A stretch of DNA of 64,000 nt from Flavobacterium pokkalii (GTDB taxonomy: Bacteria > Bacteroidota > Bacteroidia > Flavobacteriales > Flavobacteriaceae). The position numbers were made by a program, and so were the translations under genes. The stretch covers positions 41,523-105,522 of the forward strand of contig NZ_NASZ01000013.1 of NCBI RefSeq assembly GCF_014596575.1. Direction: 5' to 3'. This document shows, piece after piece, positions 39,501 through 48,080 of this stretch (position 1 is the first letter of the stretch; the number at the start of each line of letters is the position of its first letter). The notes below the pieces were generated by a model, which had not been told where the DNA came from, searched no databases, and worked only from the letters and a program-made list of their open reading frames with translations.

Positions 39501-42032
39501 GCTAAAAATGCTTCTAAGAAAGCCTATACTCCAGCCAGAGAGTTTGTAAGTGTATGGAAACCTTTGGCGGAAACCTTAAGTTATAAAATGTTATCGGATT
39601 ATAAAAACATTTCAATTAACTGGACTGGGATTAATCAGGATTTGGTTAATAAGTATGTTTTAGAGCGAAGATTAGAAGGGGAGGTGGATTTTTCTGTGTT
39701 TTACGATTCTGATAATTATGGTACTCTTAGCATTAATGATACAGTGCATTCTAAGGCGGAATACAGAATGAAAGTAATAGGTAAAGATAATGCCGAAACA
39801 GCTTATTCAAATGTAATTACGTTTACTCAGGCAGTTACTCCGGATGCTCCTATTGGTTTAACCGGAGAAGCAATAGCTACTTCAATTATCAATTTAAGTT
39901 GGCCGGCTGTTGACAGAGCTGAGTCTTATAACGTTATGAGAGCAACTAGTGTCGATGGAACTTATGAAGTAATTGCTCCTTATCTAACTGCAACCAGTTT
40001 TCAGGATACAGGATTGACTAAAAATACGCCATACTATTATGCTGTAACGGCTTTAAATTCCGGAGGAGAAAGCGCTAAGTCGGCTTCACTTCTTATAAAT
40101 ACACCGGACTTTGTTATTCCTGATAAAGTTTCAAATTTTGTTTTGGCTTCCGGTGATGCTAATGTGAAATTAGAATGGGACAAAATGTATGATGCCCAGT
40201 TTTATGTAAAACGTGCTACTTCTGAATCCGGGCCGTTTACAACTATTGGAACAGCAGATTCGGAAAATTATATTGATGGAACGGCTTTAAACGGGACTAC
40301 TTATTATTATAAGATTGTTGCGTTTAATGAAAAAGGAGAAGGGGAAGAATCAGATGTAATTGTTTCAAGACCTAATTTGGGACAACATGCTTATTATGAT
40401 TTTAGCGAAAATACCGGTTTAAATGCTCATGATCAGTGGGGCAATTTTGATGGAACTTTAGCTGAAACAGTAACTTGGACTAACGCTAAGGCAGGAACAG
40501 GAGTTGATTTTGATGGCTCTTCAACTTCTTATATTCAACTTAAAGATGGTATTATGGAAGGACTGAATGATTTTACTATTGCTACCTGGGTTAATACAAA
40601 AGCATTAACAAATAATACCCGAATATTCGATTTTGGCTATGATACGTCAAGTTGGATGGCTTTCATACCTTATTATGGGGGAAATAAAATCAGGTATAAA
40701 ATTTCTTACGGAGGAAGTTCAGCTGAAGTGTTAGGAACTTATACCTTGCCAGTGAACCAATGGGTATATCTGGCTTTAGTTCAAAGTGGAGATATTTGTA
40801 AAATTTATGCCGATGGGGTAGAAATAGCCAGTGGTACAGTTATGCTTAAGCCTTCGGGACTTGGAAAAACCACGGCTAATTATTTGATTAAATCACAATG
40901 GCCTGCGGATCCATTTTTAAATGCTTCTTTGGATGAGTTTAAGATTTATAACAGAGCATTAAGCGTGGCAGAGATTGTTGAAAGTGCTAAAATGAGTCAA
41001 AATATTATTTTAAACTCTATTGCTCAAAAAGAAATGGGGGATGCTGATTTTTCTCCTGCCACAGCTACTTCAGGTCTTGCTGTTGTTTATAGCAGTTCTA
41101 ATGAAGCAGTAGCAACTGTTGTTAATGGGCAAATTCATATTGTAAGTGCTGGTTATGCTGAGATTACTGCTTCACAAGCCGGGAACGATGTCTATGCTCA
41201 GGCAGCTACTGCTAAACAACAATTAACAGTTAATAAGAAATTTTATGTAGATGAGGATCGTGATGGTTTGGGGTCAAGTACAATAGTTTTGTTACCTCAA
41301 AATGAGGAATCAGAAGGTTATGTTTTAAACAATGATGATTGCGATGATACTAATCCAGTTCAATTAGAGGCGACGATTCCTGACGTGTATGCACTTAATG
41401 CCATTGTTGATGAGAGTAATACTATTTATGTTGGTTACGGATCACAAACTCTTAAGCTGGTAGCTACTCCTTTTGGTGGAACAGCTCCATATACTTATGC
41501 TTGGGATAACAATCAAAATACACAAAGTATATCGGTATCAGTTGCTGGGACTTATACGGTAACTGTAACGGATGCGAAAGGTTGTCAAACCACAGCTTCT
41601 ATTGAGATTAATGAAGTTAATGTACAGTGTGGTAATTCAGGTGATAAAGTGATGGTTTGTCATAACGGGCAGGAAATTTGTGTGAGTTCTAGTGCGGTTC
41701 AAACACATTTAAATCATGGTGATAAGTTGGGGGCTTGTACTGTAACTTCAGCGCGCAGAAATAATAGTGCCGATAAGTCTTTAATTGCTAATGAAGATCA
41801 AAATGTAACAGTTTATCCAAATCCGGCTGTAAGTGAATTAAATATTGGTCTTAGCGAATTACATAAGGGAGCTAAATTAGAATTATATAATGTTCTGGGG
41901 GTAAAGTTGAGATCTCAGGATATGAAAAATAGTTCAGCAGCTATGTCTTTAGAAGGATTGCCTTCAGGGAATTATTTGTTAAAAATTACAAATGGAGATA
42001 TAATTACAGTAAAGAATATTGTTAAAAAATAA
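36537..42032 (+). CDS. Giant T9SS-exported multidomain protein with GH128-like catalytic domain
   Basis: The 1831-residue protein has a signal peptide (ending KIYAQ). It then has a jelly-roll-like region (about 20-160) and two tandem repeats of about 168 residues (about 165-332 and 334-501), each with WAG, GKP-DYGW, NSTSGVRY-DVTSGHT and NKLRKGD. The catalytic domain (about 720-985) fits the Asl1-like/GH128 fold: GYNEPDRPDQSNM with probable acid/base E795, LHCYWY, and WITEWNIG with probable nucleophile E885. Two Fn3 domains (about 1100-1275), a LamG domain (about 1280-1480), an Ig-like domain and a Cys-rich module follow. The protein ends in a classic type A sorting domain (VYPNPAVSELNIGL). 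GH128 enzymes are known endo-beta-1,3-glucanases; in this locus an endo-acting galactanase is possible. It probably acts at the cell surface. Confidence 0.82.
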   Translation: MKNQYFFILFLLSSAFKIYAQIPNLPVKTSLSSTLSGTKTFNDSTNSDVLLFPLSNPNEFTLEVKAKINAAQGRGLDVELKNASGLGVRTSLDKTTFNNTTNLPLISNLSTSVDNGQEQTFRYAVKDGVAHIYQDGYYLTSKTLDLVTDPNVGTQPIVYGTDNLLGKWAGIVGNNSGKPTDYGWANTYTSLPWNTANSTSGVRYIDVTSGHTYESDGTVYKGRIMYIRWDGSAYSSSTYSYPIKLEKGLQYEFSWLYEYISNASAGVKMNVSISAAANGTGAITSKTFVTGSANKLRKGDFTFVSQVEGTYYLTITGDYALFAIANLKLKSTNLINNWAGLAENNVGKPSDYGWLNSSDPTIFNTANSTSGVRYMDVTSGHTFETDGAIYLGRLMYIRWDNTTVENSNYSFPVQLEASRDYQFSWIYDYISNGAPNDKMKVTITDATGAVLASKIFTSGAINKLRKGDLSFQSQNAGTYYVTITGDKALFGIGDLKVALEQVSKIVIGKNYAVGAVDMVVSSVTYENAAYAPEKITDSSSQSLEATTNLNVGALSKTKMVLKSSASLYLNNAYNPLINSTVDLNSTDARVYFENVRPSEVISSYLSLLSIDGTPVSNNANVFVTTYGNGTVVVPHSADYEPLEVFSGENYGGDSKTYKIVTPYTNLGSFDNNIKSFKLKKGYMATFASNSNGTGYSRVYIAESQDLLVPVLPAYLNGTVSFIRTMRWNEVTKKGLAGGGQEAQEASNISWYYNWNTGGTTSPNIEYVPIRQTLYWPDFGPANTKEGYTHFLGYNEPDRPDQSNMTVDQAIGGWPGLMQSGLRLGSPVTSDPFNPWMASFMTEAEKRNYRVDYVVLHCYWYKTATQWANDLLYIYNKYKRPIWITEWNIGANWTGNSFPDAPTMLTDANAAKHKNDLVAVLNVLESADYVERYSIYNWVQDARAMYVTIDDAFKTRNPNWATYAWLQTAPVISTSASSYTVLTPAGEYYAKNASKKAYTPAREFVSVWKPLAETLSYKMLSDYKNISINWTGINQDLVNKYVLERRLEGEVDFSVFYDSDNYGTLSINDTVHSKAEYRMKVIGKDNAETAYSNVITFTQAVTPDAPIGLTGEAIATSIINLSWPAVDRAESYNVMRATSVDGTYEVIAPYLTATSFQDTGLTKNTPYYYAVTALNSGGESAKSASLLINTPDFVIPDKVSNFVLASGDANVKLEWDKMYDAQFYVKRATSESGPFTTIGTADSENYIDGTALNGTTYYYKIVAFNEKGEGEESDVIVSRPNLGQHAYYDFSENTGLNAHDQWGNFDGTLAETVTWTNAKAGTGVDFDGSSTSYIQLKDGIMEGLNDFTIATWVNTKALTNNTRIFDFGYDTSSWMAFIPYYGGNKIRYKISYGGSSAEVLGTYTLPVNQWVYLALVQSGDICKIYADGVEIASGTVMLKPSGLGKTTANYLIKSQWPADPFLNASLDEFKIYNRALSVAEIVESAKMSQNIILNSIAQKEMGDADFSPATATSGLAVVYSSSNEAVATVVNGQIHIVSAGYAEITASQAGNDVYAQAATAKQQLTVNKKFYVDEDRDGLGSSTIVLLPQNEESEGYVLNNDDCDDTNPVQLEATIPDVYALNAIVDESNTIYVGYGSQTLKLVATPFGGTAPYTYAWDNNQNTQSISVSVAGTYTVTVTDAKGCQTTASIEINEVNVQCGNSGDKVMVCHNGQEICVSSSAVQTHLNHGDKLGACTVTSARRNNSADKSLIANEDQNVTVYPNPAVSELNIGLSELHKGAKLELYNVLGVKLRSQDMKNSSAAMSLEGLPSGNYLLKITNGDIITVKNIVKK

Positions 42033-42047
42033 GTCTGACAATATTTT

Positions 42048-42085
42048 AAAACCGACTCTTGTGAGAACTTGAGTCGGTTTTTTTT
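42048..42085 (+). terminator. Terminator after the GH128-like gene
   Basis: AAAACCGACTC (42048-42058) and GAGTCGGTTTT (42071-42081) form an 11-bp stem with a 12-nt loop and T-tract, 16 bp after the stop codon. Confidence 0.9.
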
Positions 42086-42314
42086 ACTTAAATCAAATGA
42101 AGGATGTTGCTTTTTTGTTGTTAACAGAGCTTTATTAACTTGTAAAGTTGTGTTAAAATAGAAATATCTGTTTTGCTTTTAAAAAACATTAATATTTTTT
42201 TTGGTTTATATTGTGGTAAAAATCATGTTATTAATATAGGTATTATTGATTTTATTTAATATTTTTTTATTGAATGTAAAAAAATAATGGGTTTTTTGTT
42301 TGAAATTCCAATTC

Positions 42315-42372
42315 ACCCCCTTGTAAATGCTAATTTACCCCCTTAGTAGAATTTGCTCTTCTGTTAGATTTG
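42315..42372 (+). promoter_or_regulatory. Regulated promoter C of susC2 (best example of the ACCCC motif)
   Basis: Box 1 ATTCACCCCCTT (ACCCCC 42315-42320) and box 2 ATTTACCCCCTT (ACCCCC 42337-42342) are 22 bp apart. The -7 element TAGATTTG (42365-42372) starts 23 bp after box 2 and is followed by TAATGTGAATAA, as in promoter B. Box 2 covers the position of a -33 element, as expected for an activator that contacts polymerase. Confidence 0.78.
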
Positions 42373-42379
42373 TAATGTG

Positions 42380-42827
42380 AATAATATGTTAATATTTGCT
42401 GAATTGGTTTTGAAAGAAGAGTAAGGGGAGTTTTATTTTAAATCTTTACTTAATAATGTTCAGCTTCATTAATTGAAATAAATAGTAGAAGCGTACGCCT
42501 TTTTTGATAAGTATAAAAAAAACATTTAACAAAATAAATCGGGGAAATAATATTTAGGATGGTTTTTAAATATTACTTAATTATAGGTAACTCCCTGTTG
42601 TTGAAAAAATATCAGGGATAGCTACGTTTTTTTAAATAAGTGTTTAAAAAACATTTATTTTTTAATTAATTATTAGAAAATTTTTCAGCATAAAATATAT
42701 ACTAACCTAAAATTATTAATCTATGGAATAAGTCTCTAAGAAAAACAAAAATTATCTGTAATCACTAATTGAATTAGTTAGTAGTAGATAAGAGCAATTT
42801 AACTAACCAAAAAATTAAAAACCACAC
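42380..42827 (+). other. Long 5' leader of the susC2 operon
   Basis: Transcription from promoter C should start near 42380, leaving about 450 nt before the susC2 start codon. No reading frame of note lies there. It contains a GCGTACGC palindrome (42492-42499) and the terminator-like hairpin listed separately. The last 30 nt (ACTAACCAAAAAATT and a CACACATG start) resemble the equivalent part of the susC1 leader. Confidence 0.55.
42583..42633 (+). terminator. Terminator-like hairpin inside the susC2 leader (possible attenuator)
   Basis: TCCCTG (42592-42597) pairs with CAGGGA (42613-42618). Imperfect extension is possible between TAGGTA and TAGCTA on the outside, and a run of seven T (42627-42633) follows. 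It lies about 200 nt into the leader and 195 nt before the start codon, so it could terminate transcripts prematurely. The stem is modest. Confidence 0.45.
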
Positions 42828-45800
42828 ATGACAAACTTTATTGGAATAAAGAAGAAGACATATTGTGTTTTAGAATTTGATTTAAAAAAGAAATTTACAG
42901 TATTATCTGTATTTCTTTCTTTGTCTCAGATTCATGCACATGTTTCTAATGTTAGTAGAAGTACAACAAAACTGGAAATAGTTCAACAACAGCAAAGAAC
43001 TATAAGTGGGCAGGTAACTGATGAAAATGGGATGCCATTGCCCGGAGCAAGTGTTTTTGTAAAAGGGGAAAAGAACTCTGCTATGACAGATTTTGATGGA
43101 AAATTTACTTTAAAAATTAACGAAGGAGATAAGATACTTGTTGTTTCTTTTGTTGGTTATGAGTCAACAGAAGTTTTAATCCAAAACAAATCAGTTTTTG
43201 AAATCAATATAAAACCAAGTTCGGAAGGACTAAAAGAAGTAGTTGTTGTAGGTTTCGGAACTCAGAAAAAAGCCAGTATGGTGAGTTCTATAACTACGAT
43301 TAATCCTAAAGAATTAAAAGGACCTACCAGTAACCTAACTAATATGTTAGCAGGAAGAATTGCAGGTATGGTTGCTTACCAACGAAGCGGTGAACCAGGA
43401 CGTGATAATGCAAATTTCTTTATTCGTGGTTTAGGAACCTTTGGTTCCGGAGCTTCAAATCCATTGATTTTGATTGATGGTATTGAATCAAGTACTACCG
43501 ATATGGCAAGATTACAGCCCGATGATATTGATAGTTTTTCAGTACTGAAAGATGCAGCAGCAGCTGCGGTTTACGGTGCTCGTGGAGCTAATGGGGTTGT
43601 GTTGATTACTACCAAAATGGGTAAAGATGGTATCACGAAATTCAATTTTAGGACAGAGACAAGAATGTCTACTAATACTAAAAATTTCAATTTTGCTGAC
43701 AATATCACCTATATGAAATTAGCAAATGAAGCGGTAAGAACGCGTAATCCTTTGCTTGGAGATATATATAATCAAAACAAAATTGATCGAACAGCAGCCG
43801 GAGACGATCCGTATTTGTATCCAAGTAATAATTGGATAGATGAATTAATTAAAGATTATACTATCAATCAAGGTTACAATTTGAGTGTAAGCGGAGGTGG
43901 ACAAAAAGCGAGGTATTATGTAGCGGGAACTTATAACATTGATAATGGGGTGTTAAAAGTTGATGGACTGAATAATTTCAATTCTAATATTAAATTAAGA
44001 AATTATTCTTTAAGGTCAAATGTAGACATGACATTGACACCTACTACAAAAGCAATTATTCGTCTATATGGTCAGTTTGATGATTACAACGGGCCTGTAG
44101 GAGGAGGAGCCCGTATTTTTAATTTGACTATGTGGTCTAACCCGGTTGCATTCGCTAAGGTGTATCCTTCCAGTTATTTGCCATTTATTGAACATCCTTT
44201 ATTTGGAGGAGCTTTGTCAGGAGGAACTACAGGTTCAATCTTAATTAATCCATATGCCGAAATGGTTCGTGGGTATCAGGTATCTAAGGCTTCAACAGTA
44301 CAGACTCAGGTTGAATTGCAACAGGATTTAAAAGCCATAACTCCCGGTCTTAGCGCTAATGCTATGGGATATGTAAGAAGGTATTCTTATTTTGATGTTG
44401 CCAGACAGTATAATCCGTTTTATTATCAGTCTTATATCAGCCCTGTAACAGGTGAACTAGAGTTAAGTGTATTAAATGATGGAGGACCTGGTTCAGTAAC
44501 TACTGATCCAAATATTGTAGGAACAGAGTTTTTAGGATATGCACAGGGTAATAAAAATTTAGATTCCCGTATTTATCTTCAAACAACGATTAATTATAAT
44601 AGGACTTTCAATGAAAAACATGCAGTAACAGGGATGTTGACAAATTTGTTGTCAAGTTATGAGCAAGGTAATGCAGGTTCTGTAGAGGGGTCTTTGCCGG
44701 CTAGAAATCAAGGGGTTTCAGGGCGTTTTACTTATGGTTTTGATAATAGATACTTAGCCGAGTTTAATTTTGGTTACAATGGATCGGAACGTTTTGCTCA
44801 AGGAAATCGTTATGGTTTCTTCCCTTCATTCGGTTTAGCTTATAATATTTCTAATGAGAAATTTTGGGAACCAATTAAGGATGTAGTTACCAATTTTAAA
44901 ATTCGTACTACTTATGGTTTAGTAGGTAACGACCAGATTGGTGATGTGAATCAACGTTTCTTTTATTTGTCAAATGTAACTATCGGAGACGGTAACTATG
45001 GTGCTGCTTTTGGGGAACAATACGGCTATTATAAACCAGGAGTTTATGTTGGGCGTTATGCCAATAATAGTATAGGTTGGGAAGAATCGAAGCAAATCAA
45101 TTTAGGTTTGGATTTAGAATTATATAACTCTTTAAAGTTTGTAGTAGATATTTATAAACAAAATCGTTCTAATATTCTTCAAACAAGAAGTTATGTGGGT
45201 GCAACGATGGGATTGACAGCAGTTCCGGTTGCTAATTTTGGTGAAGTTGAAAGTAAAGGTTTAGATATGTCAGTTACTTACAATAAACAATTCAATAACA
45301 ATTGGTACACACAATTAAGAGGGAATTTTACTTATGCAACAAATAAACTTTTAGTTTATGACGAGATTAAATATCCTGAAGAAATGGCTTATCGTTCCAG
45401 AATAGGTCAAAATTTTAATCAAACCTATGGATATATTGCTGAGCGTTTATTTGTAGATCAAAATGAGGTGGATAATTCACCAGTTCAATTTGGAGATTAT
45501 TCAGGAGGAGATATTAAATATCGTGATGTTAATGGAGATGGTCAAATTACAGCTGCAGATATGGTACCTATTGGGAACCCAACTACTCCGGAAATTGTCT
45601 ATGGGTTTGGAGGAACAGTAGGTTATAAAAAATTTGATTTTAGTATTTTCTTTCAGGGAGTAGCTCGTACATCTTTCTTTATAAATCCTGAAAACATAGC
45701 TCCATTTGTATTAAATGGTTCTTATCAAAATAATTTGTTAGATGTTGTAGCTAAAGATCACTGGTCTGAAGACAATAGAGATTTATATGCTTTCTGGCCA

Positions 45801-46076
45801 AGGTTGAGTAATACTTTTGTTGAGAATAATAATCAGGTGTCAACCTGGTGGATGCGAAATGGTGCTTTTTTAAGATTAAAATCAATCGAATTTGGATATA
45901 ATGCTCCGGATGAATTTATCTCTAAAATAGGGGTTAAGGGATTAAGATTTTATTTCAGTGGAAATAACCTTGCTGTTTGGAGCAAGTTTAAATTATGGGA
46001 TCCAGAGATGGGCGGTAGTGGTTTAGGATACCCAATCCAATCTGTTTATAATTTGGGACTAAAAGTTGATTTTTAA
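42828..46076 (+). CDS. SusC-like TonB-dependent outer-membrane transporter (susC2)
   Basis: The 1082-residue protein starts MTNFIGIKKK, like susC1, with a signal region (hydrophobic residues about 24-38, LSLSQIHAH). The regulatory-like domain reads SGQVTDENGMPLPGASV and TDFDGKFTL (about 60-125). KEVVVVGFGTQKKASM then leads into the plug (ILIDGIESS, VLKDAAAAAVYGARGANGVVLI) and beta-barrel, ending in a typical aromatic C-terminus (LGLKVDF). It heads the operon susC2-susD2-two binding lipoproteins (12-, 21- and 16-bp gaps). The N-terminus is similar to susC1 but the barrels diverge, so the two pairs probably take up different oligosaccharides from the same polymer. Confidence 0.95.
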   Translation: MTNFIGIKKKTYCVLEFDLKKKFTVLSVFLSLSQIHAHVSNVSRSTTKLEIVQQQQRTISGQVTDENGMPLPGASVFVKGEKNSAMTDFDGKFTLKINEGDKILVVSFVGYESTEVLIQNKSVFEINIKPSSEGLKEVVVVGFGTQKKASMVSSITTINPKELKGPTSNLTNMLAGRIAGMVAYQRSGEPGRDNANFFIRGLGTFGSGASNPLILIDGIESSTTDMARLQPDDIDSFSVLKDAAAAAVYGARGANGVVLITTKMGKDGITKFNFRTETRMSTNTKNFNFADNITYMKLANEAVRTRNPLLGDIYNQNKIDRTAAGDDPYLYPSNNWIDELIKDYTINQGYNLSVSGGGQKARYYVAGTYNIDNGVLKVDGLNNFNSNIKLRNYSLRSNVDMTLTPTTKAIIRLYGQFDDYNGPVGGGARIFNLTMWSNPVAFAKVYPSSYLPFIEHPLFGGALSGGTTGSILINPYAEMVRGYQVSKASTVQTQVELQQDLKAITPGLSANAMGYVRRYSYFDVARQYNPFYYQSYISPVTGELELSVLNDGGPGSVTTDPNIVGTEFLGYAQGNKNLDSRIYLQTTINYNRTFNEKHAVTGMLTNLLSSYEQGNAGSVEGSLPARNQGVSGRFTYGFDNRYLAEFNFGYNGSERFAQGNRYGFFPSFGLAYNISNEKFWEPIKDVVTNFKIRTTYGLVGNDQIGDVNQRFFYLSNVTIGDGNYGAAFGEQYGYYKPGVYVGRYANNSIGWEESKQINLGLDLELYNSLKFVVDIYKQNRSNILQTRSYVGATMGLTAVPVANFGEVESKGLDMSVTYNKQFNNNWYTQLRGNFTYATNKLLVYDEIKYPEEMAYRSRIGQNFNQTYGYIAERLFVDQNEVDNSPVQFGDYSGGDIKYRDVNGDGQITAADMVPIGNPTTPEIVYGFGGTVGYKKFDFSIFFQGVARTSFFINPENIAPFVLNGSYQNNLLDVVAKDHWSEDNRDLYAFWPRLSNTFVENNNQVSTWWMRNGAFLRLKSIEFGYNAPDEFISKIGVKGLRFYFSGNNLAVWSKFKLWDPEMGGSGLGYPIQSVYNLGLKVDF

Positions 46077-46088
46077 AAAGAAAGAAGT

Positions 46089-48059
46089 ATGAAAACTAAA
46101 AATAGTATAGTAAATAAAAGTTTCCAGAAACTTCAAAAAGTTTTTGGAGTATCAATGGTAGTGCTTTGTTCCTTAGGATTAGAATCTTGTGATAATAGTT
46201 TTTTGGATGTAGTTCCGGATAATGTTAGTACATTGGAAAATGCTTTTAAGTTAAGAAATGAAGCTGAGAAGTATTTGTTTACCTGTTATGCTTATATTCC
46301 AAAAAATGGAGATGGGGTATATAACATAGGTATGTTAGCAGGAGATGAAACCTGGGTTTCCGCTAATCGTGCATCTGTTACCAGTTATGCATTTAATATT
46401 GCAACGGGCACCCAAAGAAAAGCTGATCCTTATATGAATGCCTGGGAAGGTCGTTATCAGGCTGCTGGTCCTTCAGACCGTTATCCGCTTTATGATGGTA
46501 TCAGGCATTGTAACGTTTTTCTTGAAAATGTTGAAGACAGAACTAAAGTGCCCGATCTTTCAGAAGGAGAACGTTTAAGATGGTTAGCCGAAGCTAAATT
46601 TCTAAAAGCTTATTACCATTATTATTTGATGCGTATGTACGGACCAATTCCTGTTATTCGTGTAAACCTTCCTGTTGACGCATCAAACGATCAAATTCAG
46701 GTAGCAAGAGAGCCTATTGATTCAACAGTTGATTATTTAGTGAGTTTGCTGGATGAGGCTGCGGTTGGATTGCCTCCTCTAATCACAGATACTCAAAATG
46801 AGTTGGGTAGAATTACAAGACCAGCAGCTTTAGGTATAAAAGCCGAACTGTTATTAATGGCTGCAAGTCCGTTGTTTAATGGGAATGCTGATATGGCAGG
46901 GCTTACTGCTAAAGACGGGACACCCTTGTTCAATCTTGTGTATGATGCTACTAAATGGAAAAGAGCCTCTGATGCTGCTAAGGAAGCTATTGATGTAGCA
47001 GAAGCTAATGGACATAAAATATTCTATAAGAATGACGTTGGGTTTACTATTTCTCAAACTGCAAAAACAAAACTTGATATTACTCAGGCAGTAACGGAAC
47101 GTTGGAATGATGAGCTGATATGGGCAAACCCTAATAGCCGTACTTATGAATTGCAACGTCTTTGTATGATGCCTTTAGCCAGTACCGTTAATCATTCTCA
47201 GGCAAGAAAAATATTTTCGCCTACTTTAGAGTCTGCAATGAATTTTTATACTAAAAACGGAGTGCCTATAGAGGAAGATAAAACCTTAACGTTTGGTGAT
47301 ATTACTGAGTTAAAAGAGGCAACTGCTGCCGATAAATTTAATATTAAAGAAGGCTACCGTACTTCTGTTATAAACTTTAACAGAGAGCCTCGTTTTTATG
47401 CCGATTTAGGTTTTGATGGTGCTATTTTCTATAAATCATCCAGTGGTTCTGATGAAACTAAAGAGGTTATACGAGCTAAATATCAGGATTATGCGGGTAG
47501 TTCAGATGCTTTTGATTTTAATGTAACGGGTTATTATATTAAAAAACTTATTAATTGGGAACAAACCTTTGGAGGCGGAACAATGTATAAAGATTATGCC
47601 TGGCCTGAATTGCGTTTAGCGGATTTGTATTTAATGTATGCCGAAGCACTTAATGAAGCCGAAGGAACTGCTGCAACAACTGAGATATTGAAATATGTGG
47701 ATGCTATTCGTGCCCGTGCCGGACTAAATGGTGTTGTTGATTCCTGGACTAATTTTTCTAATAATCCGGCTAAATATACTACCAAAGATGGTTTGCGTGA
47801 AATTATTCACAGAGAGCGTAGTATTGAAATGGCTTTCGAAGGAAAGAATTACTGGGATATAAGGCGTTGGAAAACAGCAACTCAGGAATTTAATGAGCCT
47901 GTAAAAGGTTGGAATGTTTTTGGTGTTACAGAGGCTAGTTATTATCAAATAGTAACTTTAAGTCAACAACGTTTTGTTGCTCCCAGAGATTATTTTTGGC
48001 CTATAGACGAAACAACACTTATTCAAAATCCTAATCTGGTTCAAAATCCGGGTTGGTAA
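46089..48059 (+). CDS. SusD/RagB-like surface glycan-binding lipoprotein (susD2)
   Basis: The 656-residue protein has a signal peptide whose lipobox is LESC in SLGLESCDNSFLD. SusD motifs include RWLAEAKFLKAYYHYYLMRMYGPIPVI, LRLADLYLMYAEALNEAEG and the C-terminal IIHRERSIEMAFEGKNYWDIRRWK. It should cap susC2 and bind the target glycan. It begins 12 bp after susC2 and is followed 21 bp later by the first binding lipoprotein. The overall sequence is quite unlike susD1, supporting a different ligand or chain length. Confidence 0.95.
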   Translation: MKTKNSIVNKSFQKLQKVFGVSMVVLCSLGLESCDNSFLDVVPDNVSTLENAFKLRNEAEKYLFTCYAYIPKNGDGVYNIGMLAGDETWVSANRASVTSYAFNIATGTQRKADPYMNAWEGRYQAAGPSDRYPLYDGIRHCNVFLENVEDRTKVPDLSEGERLRWLAEAKFLKAYYHYYLMRMYGPIPVIRVNLPVDASNDQIQVAREPIDSTVDYLVSLLDEAAVGLPPLITDTQNELGRITRPAALGIKAELLLMAASPLFNGNADMAGLTAKDGTPLFNLVYDATKWKRASDAAKEAIDVAEANGHKIFYKNDVGFTISQTAKTKLDITQAVTERWNDELIWANPNSRTYELQRLCMMPLASTVNHSQARKIFSPTLESAMNFYTKNGVPIEEDKTLTFGDITELKEATAADKFNIKEGYRTSVINFNREPRFYADLGFDGAIFYKSSSGSDETKEVIRAKYQDYAGSSDAFDFNVTGYYIKKLINWEQTFGGGTMYKDYAWPELRLADLYLMYAEALNEAEGTAATTEILKYVDAIRARAGLNGVVDSWTNFSNNPAKYTTKDGLREIIHRERSIEMAFEGKNYWDIRRWKTATQEFNEPVKGWNVFGVTEASYYQIVTLSQQRFVAPRDYFWPIDETTLIQNPNLVQNPGW

Positions 48060-48080
48060 TAACTATAAAAAAAGAAAATT

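Noticed and set aside
42490..42500. GCGTACGC palindrome followed by a T-run in the susC2 leader as a terminator.
   Set aside because: An 8-bp palindrome without a loop cannot form a usable hairpin; it is mentioned only as part of the leader.
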